Shown here piece after piece: positions 20,791-30,365 of a stretch of 64,000 nt of DNA. Origin of the DNA: Gammaproteobacteria bacterium (GTDB taxonomy: Bacteria; Pseudomonadota; Gammaproteobacteria; Pseudomonadales; Pseudohongiellaceae). The notes under the pieces are model-generated. The model did not search any database and had not been told where the DNA came from. It saw only the letters and a list, made by a program, of their open reading frames with translations. The position numbers and the translations under genes are program-made. Location: the NCBI GenBank assembly GCA_009692305.1, contig SHZK01000002.1, forward strand, positions 124,001 through 188,000, written 5' to 3'. The first letter of the stretch is position 1, and every line of letters begins with the position of its first letter.

Positions 20791-20950
20791 AGTGGGAACT
20801 GCGAGCGCAGGGGCGGGGGGATGCGTTGGCTCGGCGATCAAGCGCAGCACCGACTGACCGAGGAAAACCGCTTTACAGGGCTTCCGACCGAGGAAGGGAA
20901 CCCCGGAGGGGGGCAAGCTGCCGAGCGAACGCATCCCCTGCCCCGGCGCG
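20791..20950 (+). repeat. Structured repeat A, copy 2
   Basis: Outer arms 20805-20835 and 20920-20949 are near-perfect inverted repeats containing GATGCGTT.GCTCGGC. Inside, ACCGCTTTACAGGG (20867-20880) is held by a GGAA/TTCC stem (20862-20865, 20882-20885). The hairpin CCCC-GGA-GGGG is at 20901-20911. It is about 78% similar to copy 3 in the core, but the arm sequences differ. Confidence 0.85.
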
Positions 20951-21005
20951 TACTCTCAGCATTCAAAAATCCGAAATGCAATTTACCCCGCTAGCTCTAA
21001 ATATT

Positions 21006-22886
21006 TTAATCAGCGAGCAGTTCTTGCAACTCCAGCCACTCATCCTCGCTCTTGGTCAATCGCGATTTTAGTTCGCCCTGCTGCTGCAATAGAGTAGTTA
21101 GTTTTGACTTGTTTGATTCTTCATAGAGCGCAGCATCAGCCAGTTTTTCTTCCAGCTGTGTCAGTTGCTTCTGGATTTTATCGATATCTTTTTCCAGGGC
21201 TTGTTCCTGTTTACGCAGCGGCGCCTGTTGTTCGCGTTTGGCGGCGGCTTCCTGTCGTTGTTGTTTCTTGTCCAGTTTTTCCACGGGGGCTTTCACGGGT
21301 AATGCAGTTACACCGGGTGCTTCCTGTTTGCTGAGCCATTTCTCGTAGTCCTTGAGGTCGCCGCGGAATTCGGCGAAGACACCCTTGTGAATCGAATAGA
21401 ACTCATCCACCGTGTTGCCGAGCAGATGGCGATCGTGGGAGACGATGACCAGTGCGCCTTCGTATTCCTGCAAGGCTACGGTGAGGGCGTGCACCATGTC
21501 GAGGTCGAGGTGGTTAGTGGGTTCGTCCATCAACAGCAAGTTAGGTTGCTCCCACACGACTTTGGCCAGGGCGAGGCGGGCTTTTTCGCCGCCGGAAAAT
21601 ATTTTGATCTGCTGGTCGATGCGTTCGCCGTTGAAGTCAAAACCGCCGAGATAATTGCGAATCTCCTGCGCGTGTGCCTTGCGCTCCATTTTCTGGATGA
21701 GTTCAAAAGGCGTCGCGTCCAGATTCAGCTCGTCGACCTGGTGCTGGGCGAAATAGCCGATGCGCAATTTGCGCGCGCAGGTAATCTCGCCGCCCAGTTT
21801 CGGTAATTGTCCGGCCAGCACTTTCAACAGGGTAGATTTACCGCTGCCATTAAAACCCAGCAATCCGATGCGCGTATCAGAGCGAATACCAAGATTGATA
21901 TTACTTACCAGCGGCTCTCCGAATCCGATGACAAGTTCATCCACCTGCATCAGAAAATCCGGCAGTTGATCGAGCGCTGGAAAATGGAATGTGAAGGGAG
22001 AATCAATATGCGCCGGTGCGATATCCTGCATACGGTTCAATTCTTTTAGGCGGCTCTGCGCCTGCGTGGCTTTACTCGCCTTGGCACGGAAACGACGCAC
22101 GAATGCTTCGATCTCTGAACGGCGCCGCTGCTGCTTCTCATATAATGCTTGTTGTAGTGCCATGCGCTCGGCGCGCAGTTTCTCATAAGCGCTGTAATTG
22201 CCCGCGTACGCTATCAGTTTGCGATTTTCGAAACTGATTACCTGATCGATTACCGAGTCGAGAAAGGTACGATCATGGGAAATCAGCAGCAGCGTACCTT
22301 CGTAACGTTGTAACCACTGTTCCAGCCAGACTGTCGCTTCTAGGTCCAGGTGGTTGGTCGGTTCGTCCAGCATCAGAAGGTCTGAGGGGCACATGAGTGC
22401 GGCAGCGAGATTAAGCCGTACGCGCCAGCCACCGGAAAAACTGCTTATGGGCTGATCGTACATTTCCTTGTTGAAGCCGAGGCCGGACAGCAACTGCTCA
22501 GCGCGATTGGTAGTGCTATAGCCGTCGATATTTTCCAGTTCGCTGTGCAGTTTCGCCAGCGCGTTGTGATCGTGTCGCTCTTCGGCTGCAGCCAATGCTT
22601 GTTCGATGCGACGGTATTCTGTGTGCGCGTCGATTACAAACTCGAGTGCTGTGCGCGAACTACCGGGGGTCTCTTGCGACATGGTGGACGAGCGCATGCC
22701 GTTAGGCATGTCGATCGAACCCTGTTCAACGGGAATCTCGTGGGCCAGAGCCTTGAATAAACTGGTCTTGCCGGCACCATTGCGCCCGATAATACCGGTA
22801 CGCTGGCCACCGCGCAGCATCAGGCTTGCGTCTTCAATCAGGACCTGGGTCCCGCGCATCAGCACTACGTTATTTAGCGAAATCAT
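21006..22886 (-). CDS. ABC-F family ATPase, YheS-like
   Basis: A soluble protein with two ABC domains and no membrane part, of the ribosome-associated ABC-F group (626 residues). The first domain has Walker A GRNGAGKTS, signature FSGGW and Walker B LLMLDEPTNHLDL. The second has GFNGSGKST, FSGGEKARL and LLLMDEPTNHLDL. The inter-domain linker (about 235-300) is basic and helical. A lysine/glutamine-rich coiled coil ends the protein (about 535-625). This plan fits YheS/Uup. The role is probably in translation, and the exact function is unproven. Monocistronic, divergent from the two-component system. Confidence 0.9.
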   Translation of the reverse strand: MISLNNVVLMRGTQVLIEDASLMLRGGQRTGIIGRNGAGKTSLFKALAHEIPVEQGSIDMPNGMRSSTMSQETPGSSRTALEFVIDAHTEYRRIEQALAAAEERHDHNALAKLHSELENIDGYSTTNRAEQLLSGLGFNKEMYDQPISSFSGGWRVRLNLAAALMCPSDLLMLDEPTNHLDLEATVWLEQWLQRYEGTLLLISHDRTFLDSVIDQVISFENRKLIAYAGNYSAYEKLRAERMALQQALYEKQQRRRSEIEAFVRRFRAKASKATQAQSRLKELNRMQDIAPAHIDSPFTFHFPALDQLPDFLMQVDELVIGFGEPLVSNINLGIRSDTRIGLLGFNGSGKSTLLKVLAGQLPKLGGEITCARKLRIGYFAQHQVDELNLDATPFELIQKMERKAHAQEIRNYLGGFDFNGERIDQQIKIFSGGEKARLALAKVVWEQPNLLLMDEPTNHLDLDMVHALTVALQEYEGALVIVSHDRHLLGNTVDEFYSIHKGVFAEFRGDLKDYEKWLSKQEAPGVTALPVKAPVEKLDKKQQRQEAAAKREQQAPLRKQEQALEKDIDKIQKQLTQLEEKLADAALYEESNKSKLTTLLQQQGELKSRLTKSEDEWLELQELLAD

Positions 22887-22989
22887 CCTGCAAAATTCAT
22901 CGCGTTGAAAACCGTTTCTGATGGCACAAAGCGGCGTATCATACTACAAAATTGCTTTCATCAGATTAGATTCGTACTATTGCCCCCCC

Positions 22990-23688
22990 ATGAAGCAAAT
23001 CCTGATAATTGATGACGATGAAAAGCTGGGGCAACTGCTTACTCAGTACCTCGAACGTTATGATATGCAGGTGCACGTAGCACTGGCTCCCAGCAAAGGC
23101 TTCGAAATGTTAAAGCGGCTTAAGCCTGACCTTCTGATACTCGATGTTATGCTTCCGGAGAAAGATGGTTTCGAAATCTGTCGCGAGATTCGCGCCAAGT
23201 CTTCCATTTACGGGCAACTGCCTATTCTGATGCTCACTGCACACGCCGAAGTTACCGATCGCATTGTCGGCCTTGAACTTGGCGCCGATGATTACCTGCC
23301 CAAACCATTCGAACCACGTGAGCTGGTCGCGCGCATTCATAACATTCTTAGACGCAGCAGTGATGACAACTCGATGCGCGATATCAAGGCAATTAATGGC
23401 CTGGATGTCGAACTGTCACGACGAGAAGTCAAACTGGATGGCGAAATACTCGATCTGACTACAATGGAGTACGAGCTGCTGATCCTGTTCATGCAGTTTC
23501 CCAACAAGACTTTTACCCGTGACGAACTTATGAATCGTTTGCGTGGCATCGACGCAGAACTCTTCTCTCGAGCAGTAGATACTTTGGTAAGTCGCTTACG
23601 ATACAAGTTGAAAGACACCTCCAAGACACCGCGGTTCATCAAGACCGTGTGGGGACGTGGCTACACTTTTGTCGGCGAGCAAATATGA
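22990..23688 (+). CDS. OmpR-family response regulator
   Basis: DNA-binding partner of the kinase that follows. I use ATG 22990 (MKQILIIDDDE), which begins exactly at the receiver fold. A longer frame to 22921 adds an unrelated leader. The receiver has acidic residues at 8-10, phosphoacceptor Asp52 in LLILDVMLPEKDG, a Thr in MLTAH and Lys in LPKPFEP. The winged-helix domain covers about 130-230, with TFTRDELMNRL and RFIKTVWGRGYTF. It resembles RstA/OmpR. The stop overlaps the kinase start as ATGA. Confidence 0.92.
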   Translation: MKQILIIDDDEKLGQLLTQYLERYDMQVHVALAPSKGFEMLKRLKPDLLILDVMLPEKDGFEICREIRAKSSIYGQLPILMLTAHAEVTDRIVGLELGADDYLPKPFEPRELVARIHNILRRSSDDNSMRDIKAINGLDVELSRREVKLDGEILDLTTMEYELLILFMQFPNKTFTRDELMNRLRGIDAELFSRAVDTLVSRLRYKLKDTSKTPRFIKTVWGRGYTFVGEQI

Positions 23689-25010
23689 CCACACTCGTAC
23701 AAACTGTCAGACGCTCGCTTTTCTTCCGGCTGCTGCTCATCTTTGGTCTCACCGTTTTATTGTTTCTGATCATCATCTGGGGGTCGCTGCAGGCGATGAA
23801 CCAGAACGTGAACGTAGTCGATACCATTCCTGATTTCTTCACACGTAACATCGAATCCATCATCGAAGACATCGGCACACCGCCGAACCTCGGCAATGCG
23901 GTGCGTCTCGCCGACGAACTGGGGTGGATTATCAATATTCGCAACCCAATCATGCGCTGGAGTTCGGATAGTATTGATCGACTGGATGTGGATGCTTCCG
24001 AGTTTAGTCGAGTACTCACACCTGACGCCGAGGTTCGCACTGTTGCCACTGAAGACATTATCAAGGTGCAGCGTGGCGGCTATGATTTCTTCCTCTATCC
24101 GCGTGCGCTTGAGAATACTGGCCCGTCCTACGGCGTGTTATATATTGGCCTGGCACTTGCCAGTCTGGTGCTGTTCGCGAATTACTTCATGGTCAACCGG
24201 TTGCTTGACCCGGTGCGCTTGCTCAAGCGCGGTGCCGAACGAATTCGCAAAGGTGATTTAAGTTTTCGCGTGAAAACCAATCGGCAGGATGAGTTGGGCG
24301 AACTCACCGAAAGCATCAATCACATGGCAGACTCACTGCAATCGATGCTGGAGGCGAAGCGGCAATTGTTGCTCGCAATCAGTCACGAACTGCGCACGCC
24401 GCTTACGAGGGCAAAATTGCGCCTGGAATTCATGGAAGAGTCTGACGTCAAAGAGCAGTTGCGCGAAGACATCGATGAGATCGACTTGTTGATTTCAGAT
24501 CTGGTGGAAGCGGAACGTCTCAATAATGAACACGTGGCGCTTTCTTCAGAGTGGGTAGAAATCGGAGATTTCGTGCGCGCCGTAGCCTCACAGTATGAAT
24601 CCTGCGCAGGTGGTCTCGAACTGATAACGCCCAAACCGGATATCGAAGTATTCATCGACCGCTTGCGTATTCGCCTGCTAATTACCAATCTAATGAACAA
24701 CGCGATTCGGCATGGCCAGGAAAATCCGATTACGCTGGATATTTCTGGTGACGAAGAATGGGTGCAACTAAAAGTAATTGATCAAGGGGAAGGCATCGCG
24801 GCTGAACATCTGTCGAAATTGAGCGAGCCTTTCTATCGAGCCGACCGCTCACGCCAGCGCAATACTGGCGGCTTCGGACTCGGTCTGTATCTGTGTCGCC
24901 TGATCGCCGAGGCACATGGCGGCTCGCTCGCTATCTCCAGTAAAATTGGCGAAGGCACTCAGGTTACCGTGAAACTGCCCCGCCACCCTTCCCGCCCGGA
25001 TTCCGAGTAG
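23685..25010 (+). CDS. Two-component sensor histidine kinase, RstB/EnvZ-like
   Basis: Membrane sensor kinase of 441 residues from the ATG at 23685, translationally coupled to the regulator. Transmembrane helices lie near residues 15-38 and 150-170 and bracket a periplasmic domain of about 110 residues. A HAMP domain follows (RLLDPVRLLKRG...). The dimerisation box is ISHELRTPLTRAKLRLEF with the phosphoacceptor His. The ATPase has an N box (NNAIRHG), G1 (DQGEGI) and G2 (GGFGLGLYL). The signal is unknown. It converges on the ABC operon 15 bases on. Confidence 0.93.
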   Translation: MTTLVQTVRRSLFFRLLLIFGLTVLLFLIIIWGSLQAMNQNVNVVDTIPDFFTRNIESIIEDIGTPPNLGNAVRLADELGWIINIRNPIMRWSSDSIDRLDVDASEFSRVLTPDAEVRTVATEDIIKVQRGGYDFFLYPRALENTGPSYGVLYIGLALASLVLFANYFMVNRLLDPVRLLKRGAERIRKGDLSFRVKTNRQDELGELTESINHMADSLQSMLEAKRQLLLAISHELRTPLTRAKLRLEFMEESDVKEQLREDIDEIDLLISDLVEAERLNNEHVALSSEWVEIGDFVRAVASQYESCAGGLELITPKPDIEVFIDRLRIRLLITNLMNNAIRHGQENPITLDISGDEEWVQLKVIDQGEGIAAEHLSKLSEPFYRADRSRQRNTGGFGLGLYLCRLIAEAHGGSLAISSKIGEGTQVTVKLPRHPSRPDSE

Positions 25011-25024
25011 GAAAAGACCGGAAA

Positions 25025-26989
25025 TTACGCGGCGCGCCGACGGCGCTGCCCGCGTAAATAACCTGTCATCAACAATAGTATGGTCAGCAGAATCGGCACC
25101 AGTGCGGTGTTGATTGCTTTCAGGCGACTGCCCAATTGTTCGATGTCTTCCGTGAGCTGAAATTGCACGTCGCGCAGACGGCGGCGGGTATCTACCAGCT
25201 CGCTGTTGAACTGGTCAATTTCAGTCTGGATTTCCGGCGTGACCTGACCGACCAGTTGACCATCCTCGCCCTGATTCAGCTCTGCCAACTTTTGTTCTGT
25301 CTCGGCAAGTCGGTCCAGCAATTCCGCTTCTTCGGTGCGCAAGCGATCATCGGCCGTACGCTGCAAATCAATCACCCGGTTAAAGGGTCGGGAATATCTG
25401 CCACGACTGCGAATACTCACTAGATCGGCGCCGCCGCTCAAATTATCCAGAGCATTGATCACGAGGTCGCCATTGTTGGCAAACGGCTGTGGTATGCGCT
25501 GTCCAAGAAACTGGCCGACCTGAACCCACATACGGTCACTCAGCAGGTCAGTGTCTGCAAACAAGAGCAGATTAACTTCACTGCTGGAGCTAGCCAGATG
25601 GGGCACGACTGGTTCTTCGACGACAGGAGCTGCTGGGTCGGCCGCGGAGTCAATGCTAGTGTCTGCATCAGTTTCCGCCACCGCCGCTTCTGCCGCGACC
25701 GCTACCACCGGTCGCCCATTGGGAAACGCACTATTGATAGTGCCGCTGACCCGAGCCGCAATGGTAAATATCTGATTGGCGGAGACGAACTCATCGAACA
25801 ATATTGAAGGGTCCGAGACATCTTCGATAAAACCGCGATCCATCAGCATCGCATTGGTGGATGACTGCATGAGTGGTTCGAAGCGTGTGGTCGCGCCTGC
25901 CACCTGGGCAATGGCGCCACTGGAAGACAGGTTTATGGTTTCCAGGCGACTGGTGACAATGTCATCTCCTGCCAGATTGCCGCGCTGCACGCCCAACATA
26001 CCGAGGTGCGGCGCCGGACGTCCACCCTGACTCATCATCACTCGCAGAGCCAGGTCGCTGTCGGTGAGCACCTTGTCATTCTGGAATTCAACGCCCCAGC
26101 TCGTCAGCAGCACCGACAATTCAGAACTCATACCCGCCGGCACAAGCGTGCCTTGAGGGGAACGTCCAACCATGGAATCTGTGTTAGGATCGAGGAACAC
26201 GATGGTCTCGCCGCCACCAAGTACAAACTGGTCGATGGCATACAATAGCTGCTCGCTCAACCCTTCGGGATGCACAATCATGAGGATATCGATATCTTCA
26301 TCAATCGACTCGCTCGTAGCATCGACCCTGCGCACCTCATACATCTGGCGAATAATTTCCATGATCATCCAGGGTGATGTCGCCTGACCCATGGCAGGAT
26401 CGAAGCCTCCATCGATGCTCAAATCGGTGAGCAGACCAATTACCTGGCGCTCCGGATTGGCGACGTTTGCCACCAGCTTCATGAATTCATATTCGAGAAA
26501 CTCTTCCTGGTCCGGACGAATCAGCGACATCGTTTCGGTTACGGGCAAGCCCAATGGTGTGTCTTCAGTCTGGGCGACCACCAGACCGAAGTAAATTGCC
26601 TGTCCGCCCTGCGATACGGGTACGGCCTGCACACCATATTGCGTTGCAAGATCTTCGTCCTCGGAAAACGGCTCCGGGTCGATTGTGCGCATACTCAGGT
26701 TGCCGTTGGAGGCAATAACAATTTCGCGCAACAACTCCTGCACGCGCGTGCCATAGCTGCGAATCTGCGGCACATCTTCGGTCAGGCTCTCCGAATAGAA
26801 GAACATGAATTCGATTGGGTGCTCCAGATTCGACACGATATTGCGGGTGCCGTCAGCCAGTGAATACAAACGATCTTCGGTGAGATCGATTCTGAGACTG
26901 GGCAAGGCACTGATGATTGCCACGCTGATCACCAGCACCACTGCAATTGCTATGAGTCCAATGCCTGAAAATAGGGATTTACTGTTCAT
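25025..26989 (-). CDS. GldG-like periplasmic component of an ABC transporter
   Basis: A 655-residue membrane-anchored protein. The ATG at 26989 has a GGAGAC site and starts a transmembrane helix (residues 8-30). The long extracytoplasmic part matches the GldG/ABC-type 'auxiliary component' family, with SLADGTRNIVSNL and the DLTEDRLY motif. A low-complexity Ala/Asp/Val segment (about 425-460) and a coiled coil (about 560-620) precede a C-terminal helix. With the two genes upstream it forms a GldA-F-G-type exporter. Such systems are widespread in bacteria that do not glide, and the substrate is unknown. Confidence 0.85.
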   Translation of the reverse strand: MNSKSLFSGIGLIAIAVVLVISVAIISALPSLRIDLTEDRLYSLADGTRNIVSNLEHPIEFMFFYSESLTEDVPQIRSYGTRVQELLREIVIASNGNLSMRTIDPEPFSEDEDLATQYGVQAVPVSQGGQAIYFGLVVAQTEDTPLGLPVTETMSLIRPDQEEFLEYEFMKLVANVANPERQVIGLLTDLSIDGGFDPAMGQATSPWMIMEIIRQMYEVRRVDATSESIDEDIDILMIVHPEGLSEQLLYAIDQFVLGGGETIVFLDPNTDSMVGRSPQGTLVPAGMSSELSVLLTSWGVEFQNDKVLTDSDLALRVMMSQGGRPAPHLGMLGVQRGNLAGDDIVTSRLETINLSSSGAIAQVAGATTRFEPLMQSSTNAMLMDRGFIEDVSDPSILFDEFVSANQIFTIAARVSGTINSAFPNGRPVVAVAAEAAVAETDADTSIDSAADPAAPVVEEPVVPHLASSSSEVNLLLFADTDLLSDRMWVQVGQFLGQRIPQPFANNGDLVINALDNLSGGADLVSIRSRGRYSRPFNRVIDLQRTADDRLRTEEAELLDRLAETEQKLAELNQGEDGQLVGQVTPEIQTEIDQFNSELVDTRRRLRDVQFQLTEDIEQLGSRLKAINTALVPILLTILLLMTGYLRGQRRRRAA

Positions 26990-27000
26990 TGTCCGTCTCC

Positions 27001-27747
27001 CTAACTTGCTTTTCTGATTTCGATAACAATGGCGCTGGCAAACAGCCATGCACCGATAAACACGCTGAAGAACAGTATGTCGCGAATATCCAGCACACCC
27101 TTGGCGATGGAATCAAAATGGGTCAGAAAACCCATGGCAGAGAACGCATCGACAATTCCCTGCGGTACCCAGTCTGGAAATGCATCGAGCAGTATCGGCG
27201 AGCCCATGATCACAAACAGGAAGCAGATGCTGACTGTGAGGATAAAAGCAATTACCGAATTCTTGGTGCTTGCAGACATGCAGGAACCGATGGCGAGGAA
27301 GCCGCCTGCCATAAACCAGCTGCCGATGTAAGCTGCTGTAATTACGCCGTTGTCTGGATCGCCAAGATAGTTGACTGTAATCCAGATAGGGAATGTGAGG
27401 AACAAAGCGATTCCGGTCAATGCCCACGCCGCGAGAAACTTGCCAATAATTGCATCAGACAACTTCACCGGCAGGGTGAGCAATAATTCGATCGTGCCAG
27501 TCTTGCGCTCGTCTGCCCACAGGTTCATGGCAATTGCGGGAACCATGAACAGATAGAGCCAGGGATGAAAGCTGAAGAACGGCAACAAGTCGGCCTGGCC
27601 GCGGGCATAGAAGCCACCCAAATCAAATGTAAAGATGCCGTTGGAGATCAGAAAAATAACGATGAACACATAAGCCAGTGGTGTAGCGAAATAGCTGAAC
27701 AATTCGCGCTTGAAAATAATGCCAATGCTGCTTGCGGGAATAGCCAT
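27001..27747 (-). CDS. ABC-2 type permease, GldF-like
   Basis: A 248-residue permease with six hydrophobic helices. It starts IGIIFKRELFSYFATPLAYVF, the usual GldF/NosY-type N-terminus. The ADERKTGTIELLLTLP motif, a coupling helix of ABC-2 permeases, lies at about 78-93. Its ATG overlaps the ATPase stop (TAATG), so the two are translationally coupled. GldG follows 12 bases later. Confidence 0.9.
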   Translation of the reverse strand: MAIPASSIGIIFKRELFSYFATPLAYVFIVIFLISNGIFTFDLGGFYARGQADLLPFFSFHPWLYLFMVPAIAMNLWADERKTGTIELLLTLPVKLSDAIIGKFLAAWALTGIALFLTFPIWITVNYLGDPDNGVITAAYIGSWFMAGGFLAIGSCMSASTKNSVIAFILTVSICFLFVIMGSPILLDAFPDWVPQGIVDAFSAMGFLTHFDSIAKGVLDIRDILFFSVFIGAWLFASAIVIEIRKAS

Positions 27748-28682
27748 TACACACCTCCCTGTGCGCGTTGAGTTACGTTTCTGAACACATCTTCGAGTTG
27801 TCCGCGATTAACGTGAAACTCCAGCACCGGCCAGTGTTTGTCCTGGGCGATGGCAGACACTTTGGCGAATATTGGAACGCCACCGCTGGCGAAAATGGTA
27901 AAGCTGTGTTCCGCGTCGACATCTTTTTCGACACTGCCGACATCGGCGACACCGGCGAGATCAGCCACAAGATCATAGCTGTTGTTTAAGCGCACACTCA
28001 CGGCATGATGATACTTCGACTTGGCTTCCAGATTCGCAGGGGTACCGTCAGCCACGATCTTGCCATGGGCAATGATGATGGCGCGAGTGCATACCGCAGT
28101 CACTTCTTCCAGAATGTGTGTGGAGATGATGACGATCTTGTCGCGCGCCAGATTCTTGATCAGCTGCCTGACATGATGTTTCTGGTTCGGGTCGAGTCCG
28201 TCGGTAGGCTCATCCAGAATCAGCACCTTGGGGTCGTGCATAATTGCCTGCGCCAAACCAACGCGACGCTTGAATCCTTTCGACAGGGTGTCGATGGTCT
28301 GCTGGCAAACCGATTGCAGTTCCACTTCATTGATTACGTGCTGCACACGCTTGCTCAGTTCGTCGCCGGAGTAACCACGCACCCGTGCAATAAAATTCAG
28401 AAATTCCAGCGTGGTCATGTCGCTGTAGCAAGGTGCCCCTTCCGGCAGGTAGCCGATCAGCGACTTTGCCTCGATGGGGTGTTTGGTAATGTCGTAACCA
28501 TCGATAGTGACTGTACCCAAGGTGGGTGACAGAAATCCGGTGATGACTTTCATGGTGGTAGACTTGCCGGCGCCATTCGGGCCGAGAAAGCCCAGCACCT
28601 CACCTTCCTTTACATTAAAACTCAAGTCATCAACTGCGGTGAATTGATCAAATTTTTTCGTCAGCTTGTGTATTTCGATCAT
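27747..28682 (-). CDS. ABC transporter ATP-binding protein, GldA-like
   Basis: A 311-residue ATPase driving the GldF/GldG-like membrane parts. Walker A is GPNGAGKSTT, the signature region is LSKGFKRRVGLAQAI and Walker B is VLILDEPTDGLDPNQ. The switch His is in ISTHILEE. The signature serine-lysine-glycine (SKGF) in place of SGGQ is common in this subfamily. The C-terminal 90 residues are a regulatory extension of the DUF4162 kind. First gene of the leftward three-gene operon. Confidence 0.92.
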   Translation of the reverse strand: MIEIHKLTKKFDQFTAVDDLSFNVKEGEVLGFLGPNGAGKSTTMKVITGFLSPTLGTVTIDGYDITKHPIEAKSLIGYLPEGAPCYSDMTTLEFLNFIARVRGYSGDELSKRVQHVINEVELQSVCQQTIDTLSKGFKRRVGLAQAIMHDPKVLILDEPTDGLDPNQKHHVRQLIKNLARDKIVIISTHILEEVTAVCTRAIIIAHGKIVADGTPANLEAKSKYHHAVSVRLNNSYDLVADLAGVADVGSVEKDVDAEHSFTIFASGGVPIFAKVSAIAQDKHWPVLEFHVNRGQLEDVFRNVTQRAQGGV

Positions 28683-28824
28683 GTACTTGTTGATCCTTCA
28701 CATAGAAATATTAGTTAAATAAACGTCTCTAACGCCTCTAATGCGTACAGTCTCAGCGCCAAATTGCGAGGGGTAACTTGCGAGGGGCAAATATAGGCGG
28801 CTTGTGTGCAATTTTCAAGGCATC

Positions 28825-28859
28825 TTGACCTGTGTTTCCAGCGGTGCCCGGTTTATAAT
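28825..28859 (+). promoter_or_regulatory. Candidate promoter for lptM-lysA
   Basis: TATAAT at 28854-28859 is a perfect -10, 37 bases before lptM. TTGACC at 28825-28830 is a good -35, but its spacing of 23 bases is too long. The -10 call is firmer than the pair. Confidence 0.4.
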
Positions 28860-28895
28860 TGGCAGCAATCTGAATTCCGGTTCTGGCCTGCGCGT

Positions 28896-29021
28896 ATGAA
28901 ACCAATTAACACATTGTTATTGTTAGTCCTGCTGGGCAGCGGCTGTGTTGCCTGTGGCCAGAAAGGCGGTCTCACACGACCCGAACCCGCCACTTTCACC
29001 GTTATTTCTACGCAGCGCTGA
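28896..29021 (+). CDS. lptM: Small lipoprotein LptM (YifL-like)
   Basis: A 41-residue lipoprotein starting at ATG 28896. The signal helix LLLLVLLGSGC ends in a lipobox, and the mature end CGQKGGLTRPEP matches the CGxKGPL motif of LptM/LppL. Known LptM assists maturation of the LptD-LptE lipopolysaccharide translocon. A gene of this type directly before lysA is a standard gammaproteobacterial arrangement, which supports the call despite the small size. Confidence 0.85.
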   Translation: MKPINTLLLLVLLGSGCVACGQKGGLTRPEPATFTVISTQR

Positions 29022-29072
29022 TGCGCTGGACTAAAATTCACTCACTGCTCTTCTATTTATATCAAGTTGCCG

Positions 29073-30317
29073 ATGGATCATTTTAATTACCGCGGGGATA
29101 GCCTGTTTGCAGAAGACGTCCCGGTGGCTGACATCGCGGCGCAATATGGCACGCCTTGTTACATCTATTCTCGCGCCACACTGGAACGGCACTATCGTGC
29201 CTATCAACAAGCCATGGGCGACTTCCCGCACCTGATCTGTTTCGCGGTGAAGGCGAATTCCAATCTGGCGGTGCTCAACGTTCTGGCCAAACTCGGCTCT
29301 GGTTTCGATATCGTCTCTGGCGGTGAATTGGCGCGAGTGATGGCGGCCGGTGGTGATCCAGCCAAGGTAATTTTTTCCGGCCTTGGCAAAACTACAGCCG
29401 AGATTGAACAGGCGCTGAAACTTGGTATTCATTGTTTCAACCTGGAATCGGACGCAGAGCTGGACCGGATTGATACAGTGGCCCAGCGTTTGCAGATGCG
29501 TGCACCCATTTCCGTGCGGGTAAATCCTGATGTGGATGCCGGCACCCATCCTTATATTTCCACCGGCCTGAAAACCAACAAGTTCGGCATTGCCACCGAA
29601 CAAGCCCTGGCCGTGTATCGGCGTGCGGCTCAGCTGCCCGGCATCGACATCGTCGGTATCGACTGCCACATTGGCTCCCAGCTGACTTCGATCGCGCCGT
29701 TCCTGCATGCCATTGATCGCCTGCTGGCCATGGTGGATCAGCTGGCAATGGAAGGCATCAAGCTGCAGCACTTCGACATGGGCGGCGGCCTTGGTGTGAA
29801 TTACGATAAAGAGACACCGCCGCAGCCGGAAGAATTGATGCGTGCAGTGAAGACCCGCCTCAGCGACCGAGGTCTGACTCTGCTGGTGGAACCTGGCCGC
29901 TCCATTGCCGCCAATGCCGGCATCTTTGTTACTCGAGTCGAATTCCTGAAGTGCAACGAACACAAAAACTTCGCCATCGTCGACGGCGCCATGAATGACT
30001 TGTTACGCCCGGCTCTGTACAGCGCATGGCAGGCGATTATTCCAGTCATCAAACAAGACGGCGCCACTGCGGTCTACGATGTAGTGGGTCCGGTATGCGA
30101 GTCGGCGGATTTTCTCGGCAAGGAACGCCTATTGCGTATAAAGGCCGGTGACTTGCTGGCAGTGCGCACGGCCGGTGCCTACGGATTCGTGATGAGCTCG
30201 AACTACAACACCCGACCGCGCGTGCCTGAAATCATGGTGGATGGTGAGAATACGCATCTGGTTCGACGACGGGAAACTTTGGCGGATCTGCTGGATCTTG
30301 AATCGTTGCTGCCCTGA
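29073..30317 (+). CDS. lysA: Diaminopimelate decarboxylase
   Basis: PLP enzyme converting meso-diaminopimelate to lysine. The ATG at 29073 (MDHFNYRG) is preferred to the TTG six bases earlier, because homologues start with this motif. The 414 residues contain Lys60 in CFAVKANSN (PLP Schiff base) and the HIGSQ and GGGLGV phosphate loops. The EPGRSI block and the C-terminal GPVCESADF and GAYG motifs form the substrate and dimer sites. It sits between lptM and dapF. Confidence 0.96.
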   Translation: MDHFNYRGDSLFAEDVPVADIAAQYGTPCYIYSRATLERHYRAYQQAMGDFPHLICFAVKANSNLAVLNVLAKLGSGFDIVSGGELARVMAAGGDPAKVIFSGLGKTTAEIEQALKLGIHCFNLESDAELDRIDTVAQRLQMRAPISVRVNPDVDAGTHPYISTGLKTNKFGIATEQALAVYRRAAQLPGIDIVGIDCHIGSQLTSIAPFLHAIDRLLAMVDQLAMEGIKLQHFDMGGGLGVNYDKETPPQPEELMRAVKTRLSDRGLTLLVEPGRSIAANAGIFVTRVEFLKCNEHKNFAIVDGAMNDLLRPALYSAWQAIIPVIKQDGATAVYDVVGPVCESADFLGKERLLRIKAGDLLAVRTAGAYGFVMSSNYNTRPRVPEIMVDGENTHLVRRRETLADLLDLESLLP

Positions 30318-30365
30318 TATAAACAAAGTTCGATTGGACCAGTAAGTCGGAGGTGTGCAATAGCA

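Larger units (their letters stand above)
20370..21005. other. 636-base gap with several repeat elements
   Basis: No gene is credible. In order it holds an exact 18-base tandem duplication, a type A structured repeat in reverse orientation, a GGGGACAGACC inverted repeat, and a type A repeat in forward orientation. Each is described separately. The small open frames here are made by these repeats. Confidence 0.8.

Noticed and set aside
25025-28682. Gliding motility locus
   Set aside because: GldA/F/G-like exporters occur widely without gliding; no other gld or spr genes are present.
29031-29963. 310-codon open frame opposite lysA
   Set aside because: Lies fully antisense to a strongly supported gene, has no recognisable motifs and reflects codon bias of lysA.
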